In this document: positions 1-12,764 of the stretch, piece by piece
Numbering within the stretch: position 1 is the first letter of the stretch
Layout: every line of letters starts with the position of its first letter
Assembly (NCBI GenBank): GCA_949752735.1
Contig: OX457039.1
Coordinates: 27,334,420-27,398,419, forward strand
Source: Lumbricus terrestris
Lineage: Eukaryota > Annelida > Clitellata > Crassiclitellata > Lumbricidae
Direction of reading: 5' to 3'
Length of the DNA stretch: 64,000 nt
Program-made: the position numbers and the translations under genes
Notes under the pieces: generated by a model
Seen by the model: the letters and a program-made list of their open reading frames with translations, nothing else
Databases searched by the model: none
Told to the model about the DNA's origin: nothing

Positions 1-397
1 CAGAATCGCAAAAAGGCCCATGATGATTGCAAAGACAAAAAAACCAATCTCAATGCTCTCCAACCTATTACACAACAGAACAGTATCACAACCATCCATA
101 GATTATACTTGTAAGAGAACCAGTGCACAAATCATGTTATTTACAGCTACTAAGCAAAATACAACAGACAACATAATTGTCTCAATAAGGGTGTAGTGAT
201 GCCACTGTTTTCAAAAAACTTCTATATTGTTAAATATTTATATCTTATCAAATATAGTAAACTAGACTAATTAAATGACACCACAAAGAACAATAATTGG
301 CACCATTATAGTCTTTAAAAATGTAGACATTTATAAAGAGAGGCAGAATTCAGAAAATATAGAAAATAAACATAATTGGAATTGCCAAATTTCTACA

Positions 398-745
398 GCA
401 CCCCAAAAGCAGTCATAGCAACCAATCTATTCACAGGCATTTAGTCAAAACAAAATCAACAGACGGGGATTGTCTTCGGTTCCAGATCCAAGGGTCAATA
501 AGCAGAAAGTCAGGAGGTTAAGTTGGATGGAGTTTGGAGTTGAATCAATGTGGAGGGCAAGGAGAAGAGAAAGAATTGGGCTATTGGAAGACCTGTAGAA
601 CAATAGCAAGAGATGAGGTTTTGGTGAGTTTGTAGTATGGATCAGATAATTATTTGCCGTACCACTGGTAGGAAGGAGTTTGTTCCACAGAGGTGGAAGA
701 GCTATGGCTAAATTATTGAATTGAGTGATATGAAAATTTCTTTTT
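398..745. repeat. Interspersed repeat related to 49850-50240
   Basis: Aligns by eye with 49850-50240 in the same orientation (agcacccc, ctattcacaggc, gaagacctgt, ccacagaggtgg). Confidence 0.5.
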
Positions 746-1113
746 CCTGGCGAGATTTTAATTCCTCACTTTCTTACTGATAATCACACACCACAAATCA
801 TCCCAATTCATTCAATATTGTGCCTTGCACAGGTTACAATAGCCAATAAGAACAAAATAATTTCTTATTCCATAGGCAATCTTAGAAAGAAGACATCTGG
901 AGAAACAGACATAAGAGAAGATGGGAGAGTGCAGGAAACAAAAAGCATGGGAGCTACTCCCAAAACGATATTAAGTGAAAATAGTCAGCAGATGTTTTGC
1001 ATCCATGGGTAATTTAGATGCACAATAACTCATTAACGGCCTTCCATTCTGATAACATTTTCATGCATTTGCATAATCAGAACTCTAAAATGTATCATGC
1101 TTGGCCTAATGCT

Positions 1114-2237
1114 CAGGGCCGGCCTTAGCCCAAGTGGCGCCCTAGGCAAGGTATACATTTGGCGCCCCAGGCATAGACCTGCATTTGGCGCCCTTAGTTA
1201 TCCACTCAATTGCTCAGCCCACGTTAGAATCTAAAGATGAATTAGGCAGAGCCGGTATGCGCTTACAAGGCCGTAGCCAGGATATTATTTCCGGGGATGT
1301 TTTCTTGACTGTGAATTTTGAGGTGCGTACACGCTGCGGGCGACTTTTTTGGGCGAAATTTTCTGACGACTTTTGTTAGTCGTCGAATTTTCTGACGTCC
1401 AGAAATCACTATTTTCCGCGATTTTCGACTATTTTTCTGCTCAAAATTACATTGCACACTGTCATGTGCTAGCAAATGCATAATTATTTCATTTTTTTAC
1501 ATTATTTCATTTGGGGTGGGGGAGGTGTTCAAACACCCAAAACATCCCCCTAGCTACTGCCTTGTAGACCTACGCTCAACTGAGTAATTCATTTTTATTT
1601 CTTTATTAGTGCACTGAAGGCTGGATAATATTCAATTTTGTGGAGAATGGTATAAGTTAAAAAATATTAAAATATATACACTCTTGTGGAAATGGCACCC
1701 TCTTTGATGGAAATGGCGCTCTCTAGAACTTGGCGCCTCATGCAACTGCCTGCTTTGCCTATGCCTTAGGTCGGCCCCGCCTCAGCTAGGCTACTGCCCT
1801 TTCTTCATCGTCGTCCCTAATAGACTATTTTATTTCAATCTGAATAAAGCGCAGGCTGTAATGTTGTAATCTCATTTTCATATTCAGCAAGGCCCTCCCC
1901 ATTTCATACATTTCATTTCTTGCAACATCTTCACTACCGGTATCGAAAATGAGCGTCGCGTATTTAAACCTGTCTCCTAAAGCAAAGAGTACGGAATGTC
2001 GTTAAAAATCGAATTTTATTTGTCGATTTAAAATGTATGCAGTTCTTTAAATTGAATTAGGCCAGCCTGAATAGGTGCAAAGAATCCATAATTATTTTAA
2101 ATTCTTTCCATTAGCGAAAGTTTTGAGTTTAAAAGAATTTAGTGTAAAAAAATAAATTCGCCGGTGCCGCGGCGCCCCCCAAAGACTGCGGCGCCCTAGG
2201 CAACTGCCTACTTTGCCTATAGCTAAGGCCGGCCCTG
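1114..2237. mobile_element. Nested hAT-type non-autonomous element (CAGGGCCGGCCTTAG ends)
   Basis: Inverted ends CAGGGCCGGCCTTAG and CTAAGGCCGGCCCTG are flanked by perfect 8-bp duplications CTAATGCT (1106-1113 and 2238-2245). The ends adjoin GGCGCCCTAGGCAA-type sequence. An internal end-like block at about 1735-1790 (GCCTTAGGTCGGCCCCG) suggests two copies in tandem or one inserted in another. A second repeat family is nested at 1266-1569. There is no coding capacity. Confidence 0.85.
1266..1569. mobile_element. MITE-like repeat nested in the 1114-2237 element
   Basis: It begins TACAAGGCCGTAGCCAGGAT and ends with an imperfect inverted match (CTAGCTACTGCCTTGTAG). It contains a CCCAAAAC and poly-C block. 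A related copy lies at 45953-46220 and a fragment at about 51590. Confidence 0.6.
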
Positions 2238-2245
2238 CTAATGCT

Positions 2246-3960
2246 GGTCAAGTCTTGCACCACTCCTGGTCCCTCCCATTGTAGCTGATATTGTAAATAA
2301 CATCAACTGTCTAATTCGTGTATTGTTTTTTACAGACTGTTACATTTGGTTGCAAAAAATCTTGAATCTTGTATAAGGCCACACGAGCTGACTGGCTGAA
2401 TTATGAAGAAACGCTTACCATGGAACGTAGAAGTGAAAGAGGCCGACAAAGATGCCCTGAATGACAATCTGGACAGCCTGGTATCCAGCCCCACAGAACA
2501 TTCCAACACCGACACATAAGGCGATCGTTGCCAGAATTGAACCCCATGGTACCCAGCCAAGGCAGGAACGAAACGAACCTGCAGAAAACATGACAGTGCC
2601 TGTGTAATCAGATTTGCTGTTAAACCGTCAACTATCATATAAAACACTATTGTTTATCTAAAAAACAATTGTATCTAATGTCTTTATGAAACAATAATGA
2701 GCAAGTTTAGATTATCATACAGATATGTGGGACTGACAAGTGCCTGTAAAGGAAGTGTATTGTTACACTACTATATATAACTCTACGAACTACGGCACAA
2801 GATATGGATAACATAGTAAGTTCATCATGACTGCACGTGTGAATGTCCAGGTATCGAATGCCTAGTGTTCGTGTCCACTGTCCAGTTCGCATTCAGACGG
2901 GTGGCGATGGGCGTAGCCTATTGATGTACGATGACCAATCGCATAGCTATTTAGGTTGACCCGTCACAGTGCCCACTGATAGAGCATTATAATAATAATA
3001 GGCTTGATGGGCTTGATAAATTAAAGGCTGATGAATTATTAATAAGAGGTCAATTAATTATTAATAGGAGGCTAATTAATAATTAATAAGAGGCTAATTA
3101 ATTATTACTAGGAGGCTAACTAATAATTAATAATAGGCTGGTGAATTAATAATAAGAGGCTGGTTAATCACATCATCACCTGTGACCAGGGTTGGCAACC
3201 TGTACGAGTCCACTGCACATGCAATAGTTTTCCTCCAGACTTTTTGTCATACACTGTCAGTGAAATTGTTGAGTTTTTGGTACCAGATAACCGTGCCATT
3301 GAGCTGTTCTTTGCAAAAATGCTCTCTTCTGTCATGCCCTTTATAATTCTCAATGCCACAATCCTAATTTTTCTGCAGTTTAAAGCACTCGCTTCACTTT
3401 AAATCATTCATCTTATGTAATAATTCATCTTATGTAATAATTCATATCATGTAATCATTCAACTTATTTCTATATCTACCTCTATACACTTACATTTTCT
3501 ACATGTTGATCTCTGGTTTAATTTCCCATTTTCAACATTTTGTCTTTACTTTGCTTATCACTACGCTAATATCCTTCCAAGCCTAATCCTTAGGCTGATT
3601 AAATTTTTGCATTGCCTTAAAATTTCCTCTATAAATACACATCCTATCTTGTTTATCAATATCAATGATCAGACTACAATGCTTTTAACCTGTGCCTTTC
3701 TGCCACTACATTGGTTGTGCGTAGTCAAACACTGTTACATGGCAGTTGTGTAAAATATGCTCAATAATACTTCCTTTGCATGGACTGCTACTGCAATCGA
3801 GTCTCATCTTGGTCTTGGACCTCCTTCGAACTACTCTTTCGATATCTGACTTGACGCAGTGCTCTTGAATAAATTGGTGCCCAACATTTGGCTTTCGAGT
3901 ACCGTCTTAGAAATCTGGAGATTAAGATTATGGCTGGTATTATTTCTTGATTTTGGCATG
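2246..3960. other. Intergenic DNA without recognisable genes
   Basis: AT-rich, with only the tandem repeat at 2990-3172. Short open frames lack codon pattern or family motifs. Confidence 0.6.
2990..3172. repeat. Degenerate AT-rich tandem repeat (TTAATAATAAGAGGCT type)
   Basis: A roughly 30-bp unit of attaattattaa followed by (ag)gaggct is repeated about six times with variation. Confidence 0.7.
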
Positions 3961-3968
3961 ATTTTCGT

Positions 3969-4157
3969 CAGGGTTTAAAGTGGGTGGGAACGCGTGGAAG
4001 CGGCGTTCCCACTGCTCTCGAATTTCTTGGCTTGCGTTGCCACTGCTCACCATGCATCGAACCCTGGAAACACGGGCATTCCCAATAAAACGTCATCAGC
4101 GTTCCCACTGCTCACATTCAGCGTTCCCACTGCTCTCTCAAACCACTTTAACCACTG
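3969..4157. mobile_element. hAT-type MITE, GTTCCCACTGCTC family, copy 1
   Basis: Ends CAGGGTTTAAAGTGGG and CCACTTTAACCACTG are inverted repeats. They are flanked by perfect 8-bp duplications ATTTTCGT (3961-3968 and 4158-4165). The interior repeats GCGTTCCCACTGCTC several times. Related copies are at 48144-48323 and 60170-60289. Confidence 0.85.
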
Positions 4158-4474
4158 ATTTTCGTGGCATTTGGAAGGTGTTTCTCATGTAATGCAATCG
4201 ATTTTGGGGCAATATTTGGACCACTGCGCCTACACAACTGTAAGCCATTGAGTCTTTGGTTTGACATAAGCTGTCAGTCATGAAGTTTCTTTGACACACA
4301 TGAGACCCACATGGGAATATACCTGTGGCAGATTCATCTAACAACAACTTTCTAGATTACTCTGTTGCAACATTCAGCCAATCACTTCAACTTCATTCTC
4401 TATCTTTTAGGTCGATTTGTCTCTTTGCAAGTTTCGTAAATTTCCTACTTTTTGGACCCGCCCCCACCCATTAA

Positions 4475-4925
4475 ACTCCAGAACCGAGTCATTTCAGTAC
4501 AAATTATAGATAAGTTGCTGGGTTATATTCTATAATGACTCGGTAGCAAGTAACTTTTTTTATAAATTTGATGAAAAATATTTCCTGACGAAATTGAAGC
4601 GGGATTTTTCGTGTGAGGGTCGGTTAGGGCTCAGGTTAGGCGTCGTGAGGGTCGGTTAGGGTTAGTTTTAGGGTTAGTGCAGTCATTCTGAAGCTGGATT
4701 GATGAACAATAATTTTCAATGAAAAATGGATGAAAAATATTTGCTGACGAAATAGAAGCGGGATTTATCGAACAAATTCTTGCCTAAAGAGAAGCTGGAT
4801 CGATTAAAAGAATTCTCGGCAAACTAGAAGTTGGATTTATTAAAGATAACAACGCTGCAACGTTAGTTATTGGTGTCTACCGAGTCATTCTAGAACGTCT
4901 ACCGAGTCATTATAGAACTCTACCA
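4475..4925. repeat. Inverted-repeat block with ACCGAGTCATT and TTAGG-type motifs, copy 1
   Basis: ACCGAGTCATT occurs at 4492, inverted as AATGACTCGGT at 4532, and direct twice at 4879 and 4901. Between them are several GAAGC(G/T)GGATT motifs and the segment 4615-4690 of GGTCGGTTAGGG and GGTTAGGCGTCGTGAG repeats. Related TTAGG-type segments occur at 45066-45150 (inverted) and 61272-61378. Confidence 0.6.
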
Positions 4926-7649
4926 AATAAAATCGCGCAGCCATAAAAATAAAGCGCTATACGAACTGGACTCGAATCACCTGTAATGATATTAGGCAGG
5001 TGAGCACATTAGGCAAAACCACCAGAAACAATCAAGTAAATCTCTTTGTAAACCCGCCCAAAAGAGAGAAAATAATACATAATGTTAGTTTTAAAATTAT
5101 GTTATAAACAACGAAATAGTTTATATATAAAAAACCATACCCATAGTCAATTTCTCCGAAGATAAAGTTCCATGAAATTTGTGCACAGAGTAGGCTTAGC
5201 GAAACTTGCCTGTAAAACTCCACCTCATTTTATAAGCTATTTTTAGCCCAACCAATCACGCTTCTAGAAAACGCATTCAATCGTGTTTACATTAATTTTC
5301 GTTACTTGAATTTGTATAGCGCCTAAGTAAGGCATAAATCAGGTGGGTCCAAACCTGAACGCGGTCAAATAAAGCAGTCTTAGGATGGAAAACGAATGCT
5401 TTTGAGTGCCAAAAAGGGAGTGCAACGTTAAGGAGAGGCCGTATTCCAGGTCGAGGGTCTTACCACTGATAGCTCACGTTTCAAATCAAATCATTTTGTG
5501 TGTAACCAATCCCTTTTTACGGCCAAAAAAATTACAAGTCACATATTCAAATGGGAATAACCACAAGGATGGGCTCTGAAGGGATCACTGTCCCCGCTAA
5601 TAGGGAAACCTACGTAAAGGGCTACGTTCCTCATGGTCATAGTGAAGGTGACTAGGTGAGAACGTGTAGTGAGAGCAAAAGGGATTGAGCGCAGGTCGAC
5701 TTTGTAATTTTGCGTGAATTATCAGTTTCCTATAACTACATGTAACAAACTGCGCAGTCTCTTGCGTGCAGTCATACAGCGCGTATGCTCAGTGTTTGTC
5801 GCTCTACTGACATGATTAGGCTAACATAATATGCAACTTTTATATTCTAAGACGTGAAAATCGATATAATTATAGTGACTTTCCAATGCAAGCGTTTCTG
5901 TGTAGGCCTAATAGCCTGCACTTTGCCTGCAAATGGCGTATTGTCTCTCTAGAAGCGTGATTGGTTGAGCTAAAAATAGCTTACAAAATGAGGTGGAGTT
6001 TTACAGGCAAGTTTAGCGAACCTAAACCTACAGCCTATGGACAGCCGTTGGTTGATTTTGTTGCCATTTTTATGCGCCATAACAATAACATTGCGAACGC
6101 TATCTTGGTGTCACTATTTAACTCAAATCCAATTGTGTTTCACTTCTCACATTTCAATAGTTTATTTTTGTAATTTGTTAATTCTAATCGCTAAAAATGG
6201 CACAAAAAGGAACAAATTATTCGAAGCCACGTGCTCTTTTATTTCATAATCGTAGACGTAGGCCTACGTCGTAATCTTCGAACTTCTAACGATCATCTCG
6301 AAAGCCAAAACGGAGTCTAGGGCGCCAAGCTTATTCACGAGTGCTGCGTCTAGTCACAAATGCTGTCGAAGAGTAGTTCGAAGCAGCTGGGTCAGAGTCT
6401 CAGTCCGGTTATATTACCTAATTCGGAGGCGGTTGAGTAATATATCTAGCACGTACAGTATACTGTGATACTGGCAAGGAAACCGACAGAGCTAGAGTTC
6501 GATTCTGGAAGCCCCCGTACGTATGACAGACGTGCTTTGTAGGCTGCTATTATAGCACCAATGTATTGCAGGCTGTCTGTTCTGTAGACTGTTAGTAGTT
6601 AAGATCGATGTTAAATGTTAATTAAGATAACGTATTGCATATCTATAGCTGCAAGGCCTATATGCACTAGCTGTAACCGGTTGCGGTTTGTCAACCGGAT
6701 TCTTAAATGAAATTTCTATGATTCGTTCCTAATAATTATTATGCATGACGTTCTGTTGTTATTGTAATTCTTCTCCGATGACGTCATTTCCGCCCACTGA
6801 TTGGAAAATCGACTTTCGAAGGAGATCGCAGAAAATCATCTAAAATGTCGATTTTAATAAGTAAAAATTAAAAATTCGACGAAAAAACTGTTTATTTGGA
6901 AAGAAAAAATCGACCAATGATCGAATAATCGCACGAATTTGTCATTGCGAACGGAAAATCAATGAAATCATCGAAAATGTCGATCCGAAGAAGTTGAAAT
7001 TCTGAAATGAACGACTTAACCGTTTCTATGGAGACTGAATTCGATCGCTAATCGAATAAGATCGTAAGATCATCGAAAAACATCGCTCTGAATTTAGGAA
7101 CCAGGAGTTTAAGGTAAACGTACGTGTATTTTAGCCTTCCACAAGTTCCACTCCTATTGGAGCGGGGAATTTTTGAATTAATTTTTATATTGGATTTTGG
7201 ACTTAGGATTTTGTGCTATTTGAGAACATTTTGACATTGATTGGATATAGAGATGACGTACGTTTGTTTATTATACCATGTATGTACACCAAAATGCGGA
7301 TGGCATTGTGGCAATTGGTAGCCTATATTAAAGAATATTTTTTATCTTATCTTAACAGTAGGGCGGATCGGTGCCTAACAGGCTGCCATGCGGTTATGAA
7401 ATAGATTCTTTGTTTAACCTAAATGACGTGCTCCTACTATGTCATGTAGCTAGCTAGAGATGTCAATACGGTATAGCAAGGAGGAGTGTGACCTAACCAT
7501 ACGCGTACAGTGGTTTGTCAGTTTGCATTTAATAAGCAAATATTTTATTAATTGCTAGTTTAGTAAAAACTCAGATGTGCATGCTCATTATATACTATAC
7601 TCGTTCAACCATGAAATACCATTGATCAGCTAGGCAACACATTATTGGA
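4926..7649. other. Intergenic DNA without recognisable genes
   Basis: It contains a duplicated stretch: AAGCGTGATTGGTTGAGCTA near 5952 is inverted with respect to 5225-5275, and the adjoining gaggtggagttttacaggcaag (5990) matches inverted sequence at 5205-5225. This gives a large imperfect inverted repeat around 5600. Nothing coding is supported. Confidence 0.5.
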
Positions 7650-8125
7650 ATAATTATATGGTCCACTGCTATGGAACTCTCTACCTAATGACCTTAAACA
7701 GGTATAAAATACTGTTGATCAATTCAAACACAAATTGAAAGCTTACCTTTTGACTGCACTTGTTTAAGTTATCTTATTGTTGCCTGCCTGTATGATGCAC
7801 TTCTACATGCACTACTATGTTCGTAAACTGCATGAATTGTCTATGATTGCTTACGTTAAGTGTGCTTTTATCAATCTTGCGAGGAACCTTAAGCTCCCAG
7901 TAAAATCAACTGTTGACTATTTATAATATAACTTTATGAAGATATACTATTACATGGTGACCATCAATGCATGATAATTGATTAATTACTTGTATCAATA
8001 GGGAAACCCTGTTTAGCGGAACCATGTGTTTCTTTGAGTTTACCTATTGACAATCTGCATAAGAATTTTTTAAACTGCGTGCTTATATTACTATTGTGGT
8101 GTTCAATAAAAATTGATTGATTGCT
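7650..8125 (+). mobile_element. 3' end of a LINE with ATTG-rich tail
   Basis: The translation GPLLWNSLPNDLKQ followed by FKHKLKAYLL is the usual C-terminal end of CR1-type ORF2. The 3' untranslated part ends in caataaaaattgattgattg. Upstream parts are missing. Confidence 0.6.
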
Positions 8126-9877
8126 AATATATTATAATTGAGTGAGCCTTGCAATCTGTTCATTAATACTAGCCATAAATTAGGTGCCACAAGTCTAGTT
8201 AGAACTGTTAGACTATAGTGTGGCTTTTGTAGAATTACCTGTCAGCTGCTTTTCAGTGCAGCAATGGCAGAAACATTTTCAATTCACAGTCACCATAGCG
8301 AGTCGTAAAGATCGGTTGAGAGAGTCAGCAACAGATGGCGTTCTTGAGGCTGAAACGATGAAAAATGTTGACAACAGTACTATTTCTTTGTAACTGGAAA
8401 ACAAGAGTAAGAATGTCTGGACAGGCAAAAGGTGCGTAGCGACTTTCTGGAATCTAGGATGATGGACTGGTGAAGTAGGTAGGCCTACCGATGTTGTACT
8501 AGATCAGCAGTTCTTAGCAAGGAGTCAGCCTGTGAGTTGGCTGACTTTTCATAAACTTCTAAAAGATGTAATTGCAATTTCTGTGCTACCTATACCACAC
8601 TATAGCTTCTTAAAATAAATTGTAACTCATTCTTTTGCAATGATTCATTCGATAGATTGTGAAAGCCAATATAATTTTGGCCAATTTAGTTTTCAAATAT
8701 AAAATTCCACTTTTCTATTCTTCTAAAAGTAAAACAATAAATCGGTTTGCTCAAGAAGGCAAAGCTGTCAGCTAGTGAGGCCTTCACATAATTCATAAAG
8801 AACACAAGTAAAGTTTATGAAATTGATAGCCTCCTAAAATGAATCGGGGTGAAATGAGTGTTTGTCGAATCTATGAAAACCCAGCAAAGAAACTGAAGTG
8901 CCATTCAGATAACCCTGCTAAACAGCCTAACTATGCAAGCAAAGATGACCAGTATTTTCATAACAAAGCTTATAGCGCCAAGAAGGCACATTTGGGGAGT
9001 TCCAACTTTAAAACTTGACAGCTGTTGAGATCTCTTGAACTGAATAGACTTATGAAACTTCAACTTCAAACTAATAGGTAACTCTCATAATTGCCAGAGG
9101 CAGGACACCACACACAGATACCAAAAGCAATTTGACATAAGAATGGGAGTAACTCAATTTATTGCTGGAGTCGTCACAAGTTTGGAAATGTTATCAAGGG
9201 GTCACCACACGAAAAAGGTTGAGTACCGCTCTATGTTAGAGCGTTGTTAATCTGTTTGTTGCTTTCTGTTGTCGGTGGAGTGATCGCTGAAAGATTTCCT
9301 TTCCCCTCTTTGGGGGGTAGGCTAGCAAGGAACCGTCAGGCGAATTGTCTTCGATCAGAAGGGGACGGTTCTTGCGACTGGGACGTCGTCTGCCACATGT
9401 GGTGCAACTACGAAGTTGTTGCTGTTAACGACACTGTCATATCAAGGATGATAAGTGTCACCCTCCTCCTTTCTTCAGGCTTGGGACTGGCTCTGTCAAA
9501 GGCTCAAAGCACGAGCAGTGGCGGAATTCCAACTGCTACAGTTGCAACACTGGCGTAAGAATATCTAGAAGGTTCTTATGGGAATATCCCTAAAGCGGAA
9601 GTACAGTGATCAGTTAACAAAGATGTTAGTTAAGTCATTTAAGTCATTCATTAATGTCTTTATTGCATTCTATGATACCATAATTATTATGGCTGTGCTA
9701 AACCTATTTGGTGTGTTGTGTAGTTGGGGTCATGTTGCCGTTCACTATCGTCGTCGGAGTCATGAGGATCCTTCAAGAAGTTTCTACATCCGTTGACAGA
9801 TGGAGCTTTTCGTGACAGGAATGACGAGCGATACCTTGCAACAGCTGTAAGTTATTAAAACCATCTCTTCTTCTTTT
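8126..9877. other. Intergenic DNA, no supported gene
   Basis: A 104-codon frame near 9244-9558 starts with a non-ATG codon and has no recognisable domain. The rest is AT-rich. Confidence 0.5.
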
Positions 9878-10200
9878 TCATTGTCCATGGCCTGACAGCC
9901 CGTAGGTGTCCACTGCGCACTTGACTACTCTCTTCCATGATTTCCTGTCCCGTGCTCGGTGTGTCAGCTCCTGCGCATTCATCCCACACCACTCTTCTAT
10001 GTCCTGCAACCATTCTCTGCATGGTCTTCCCCTTCTCCCCACTCCCTCCATGATTCCCGTCATTATGCTCTTTATCTTTCTATCATCACTCATTCTTTGG
10101 ATGTTTCTACCATATCTGATTTGCTATTGAGTCTTCTTCGCACTTCTATGTTAGTTATTTTCTGTGTCCAGTTTATCTGCAGCATTCTCCTGTAACAGTA
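9878..10200 (-). pseudogene. LINE reverse transcriptase C-terminal fragment
   Basis: The minus-strand translation gives INWTQKITNIEVRRRL (about 10180), then after a frameshift GIMEGVGRRGRPCREWLQDI and RARDRKSWKRVVKCA, ending at a stop. The GRRGRP-x2-W-x2-DI pattern is the C-terminal signature of the same class as the 34297-34845 element, but a different family. Confidence 0.7.
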
Positions 10201-11164
10201 CATTTCGAATGCTAATATCCTCTGTTAAAACCATGCTTAAGAATATCTAAGCAGTAGTCTTGGAACCTCCCTCCCCCACTAAACTCAACCACTTTGCATG
10301 GTTGATAGAGCCAGCCCTGGACTGAATGAAGAATTGCACCACTATAATAATTATCTTTGTTATCACAAAGTGTCGTTAAACTGACGCTACTGCTACTGCT
10401 GCCCCATGCTATGACTTCTTTTTCTCTTCACCTGCACTGCAGTCTTATATCTGCATATGGATGTATTCTTATCTTCTCTTAGGTGGTCTGAGACTTTGTT
10501 TTCATGTCTGTCTTCCACTCTCTTGTCTCTCTCTGTCTCGGTTAAGGTCTGACTATCTACCTACATGTTTTCGGTTATTCCATTATCTTATATGTAGGCC
10601 TATGTCTTTTTCCGTGCTTTGTCGTCTTATCGTTTTCTTTCACTTCAGTCTGCATGCATGCGTCTCTATTTTCTCTCTTTGTCTTGGTTCTGTCTCTGCC
10701 TCTAGATGTTCTTTTCGTCACTCACGCTTGTTTGCTATATCTGCTTTGCCAGTTTCACTTGCTTTGGCTTTATCTTCCTCCCTGCATTGAAATGCAAACT
10801 CAAACAAATTGGCAACGCTCGGTTTCCTCCTTGTTTTCATTAGATATTACATGTATCTATTGGTTTCTTTGAGTAGCATTCTTCTGTTGCTGCATGTCAT
10901 TGGTTTCTATAATGTTTTAGAGTTTTTTCTTAGTCATTATTCTGTACAGTTGTTGAGAGTTTCATAACATTTCAGCGTGAAGATGTATTGCAAATTCTAG
11001 TCACTAGGATACTTGGAAGTAGGCCTATGCAAAAATAATTCTTCTAATTTCTTCACCTAGACATTGCATTTCCTACTTTCTTTTATCGACCTAAAGAGCT
11101 CTCTTAAGGCGCTACTTAAATGCATAGAAGTTATAGAACATGAGTGTGTTGCTAAATTTCAGAG

Positions 11165-11262
11165 ACCAGAGACTTGTCCGGCAGTTTTGGCACCGTCCGT
11201 CCTGGTGGCCAGCGACTTGTCCGGCAGTTTTGGCACCGTCCGTCCTGGCCGCCTGTCAGCTC
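11165..11262 (+). repeat. 48-bp direct duplication
   Basis: GACTTGTCCGGCAGTTTTGG through CCGTCCGTCCTGG occurs twice in tandem, starting near 11170 and 11214. Further GGCACCGT echoes lie downstream. Confidence 0.75.
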
Positions 11263-11489
11263 TGTCGGCTCTGGCACCGTCTCCCTGACACAAGGCCCAG
11301 CTTGTACTGGTGTCGTCAGTATTAATTTCATAGGCGATAGGCTATATAGGACTCTGGTAGTTTTTAGTACTGTTAGGACATTGTATTTTTAAGTGGTAAT
11401 AGTAATTATTATTAGCTAATAGTAATTATTATTAGCTATGACACTGACATGCACTGCTACTCTGACATCTGACATATAGATACTTACGG

Positions 11490-11670
11490 TTCTTGGTCCT
11501 AATGGTCCCAACAAAACTACTAGAGTTTTATCCCCTGTGAAACTAGTATTGATAATGCCCCTACTAGCGGACTGAGCTATCTCTGTCAGTTAGTAGTGGC
11601 GTCGTCAGTACTAGTTTCACAGGCGATAGAACTCTAGCAGTTTTGTTGGAACCGTTAGTACCTTGCACCG
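11490..11670. repeat. Inverted repeat around 11570
   Basis: The left arm contains CAACAAAACT, CTAGAGTT and GTGAAACTAGTA. The right arm (11600-11655) contains their complements TACTAGTTTCAC, AACTCTAG and AGTTTTGTTG. A third diverged copy of the right arm is at 11310-11385. Confidence 0.65.
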
Positions 11671-12764
11671 TAAAGTATCTATTAGGTCTGGCACCGTCGC
11701 AACTGGCATTGCACGCTACTCCGACATCTGACATGGCGCTCTGGCTGTTGCCCAGGATTTTGTTTCCTGTAGCAGTCGACACATCTGACGTCATCAACCA
11801 CTGGAGGAATGAAGTTCTTACTCAAAGGACCAACATTCCGGAAAGGAACAACTTAGACGATCCAGTTGACTGACTCTCATGGAAGCAGCTATGGGTTAGT
11901 TGAAGTTTCTTTGAATTTCCCATGCATCTGATGTATTTATTTGCTGCTGATAATGTCATGTAATGTAATGATGCTGATTAAATATTGGGATGTCGATTAC
12001 GATAATTTTATCGATCAGACGAATGCTTCTGCCTTTGTGTATTTCGCCTTCTCTTCTGCTAGTTCTGTTTGCCTAACTGTTTTCTGTATTTAGCCAATCT
12101 GTCACTGTTTGAACTGTATAGTCTGATCTCCTTCTACTTGATTTCCCATGGTCGCCTGACTTCTTCTTTTCTTCGGTCTGTTGAGGTTTTCTTGTCTTCT
12201 CCATTTTGACTACGAGTTTAGGCTGTGATTCAACTTGAAGTGAAAATCGATTGATGTCTTTGTAAATGATGATGATGATAATAGGTGGTATATTTTTAGA
12301 ATTCATTGGTTTAGATGAAATTTAAATACTTAAATTACATTACATCTTTGTTAATATGATGATCACTGTATTTCCGATTTAGGTATATTCTCAGTGTTGC
12401 ACCAGGTCGTATTTAGGGTGTTTTTGGTGTTTGAACACCACCTAAATGTAATAATGTAAAAATGAAAGAATGCATAAACACACGATGTAAGAACTGAGAG
12501 GGGATTTAATTTTGTGGCTCTCATTTCTACGTGTGATTTTACAATAGATTAGATAATGACGATGATCTAACCATGGTGATGATGATGATGATGTGCTACA
12601 ATTGAGGTTCTGGAATGGTATAATTTAATAATTGTACTACAGTGTGTAATGTGGCCTATTGGACGTCAATAGCTATATGTACCGTGCTATAAATTCAAAA
12701 TGGCGGACAAAATGGCGGCCTGAATCTTAGAATGGCTCTAAGTAAACTATCATATCATATAGAC

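Larger units (their letters stand above)
10201..12764. other. Intergenic DNA, low-complexity T/C-rich stretch and short repeats
   Basis: 10440-10790 is pyrimidine-rich on the plus strand, which creates long spurious frames. The repeats at 11165 and 11490 are listed separately. A GATGAT run lies at 12575-12595. Confidence 0.5.

Noticed and set aside
4945..5015. Minus-strand B-box-like GATTCGAGTCC
   Set aside because: No credible A box or cloverleaf was found.
6400..6525. Possible tRNA-like sequence with B-box GAGTTCGATTCTGG
   Set aside because: The A box is poor and no acceptor stem pairs convincingly; at best an old SINE relic.
9244..9558. 104-codon plus-strand frame with a hydrophobic start
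   Set aside because: No ATG at the start, no recognised domain and no supporting splice or repeat context; a chance frame is more likely.
10461..10872. Two overlapping plus-strand frames of about 70-110 codons
   Set aside because: They arise from a pyrimidine-rich stretch; the Leu/Ser/Cys-rich products carry no domain.
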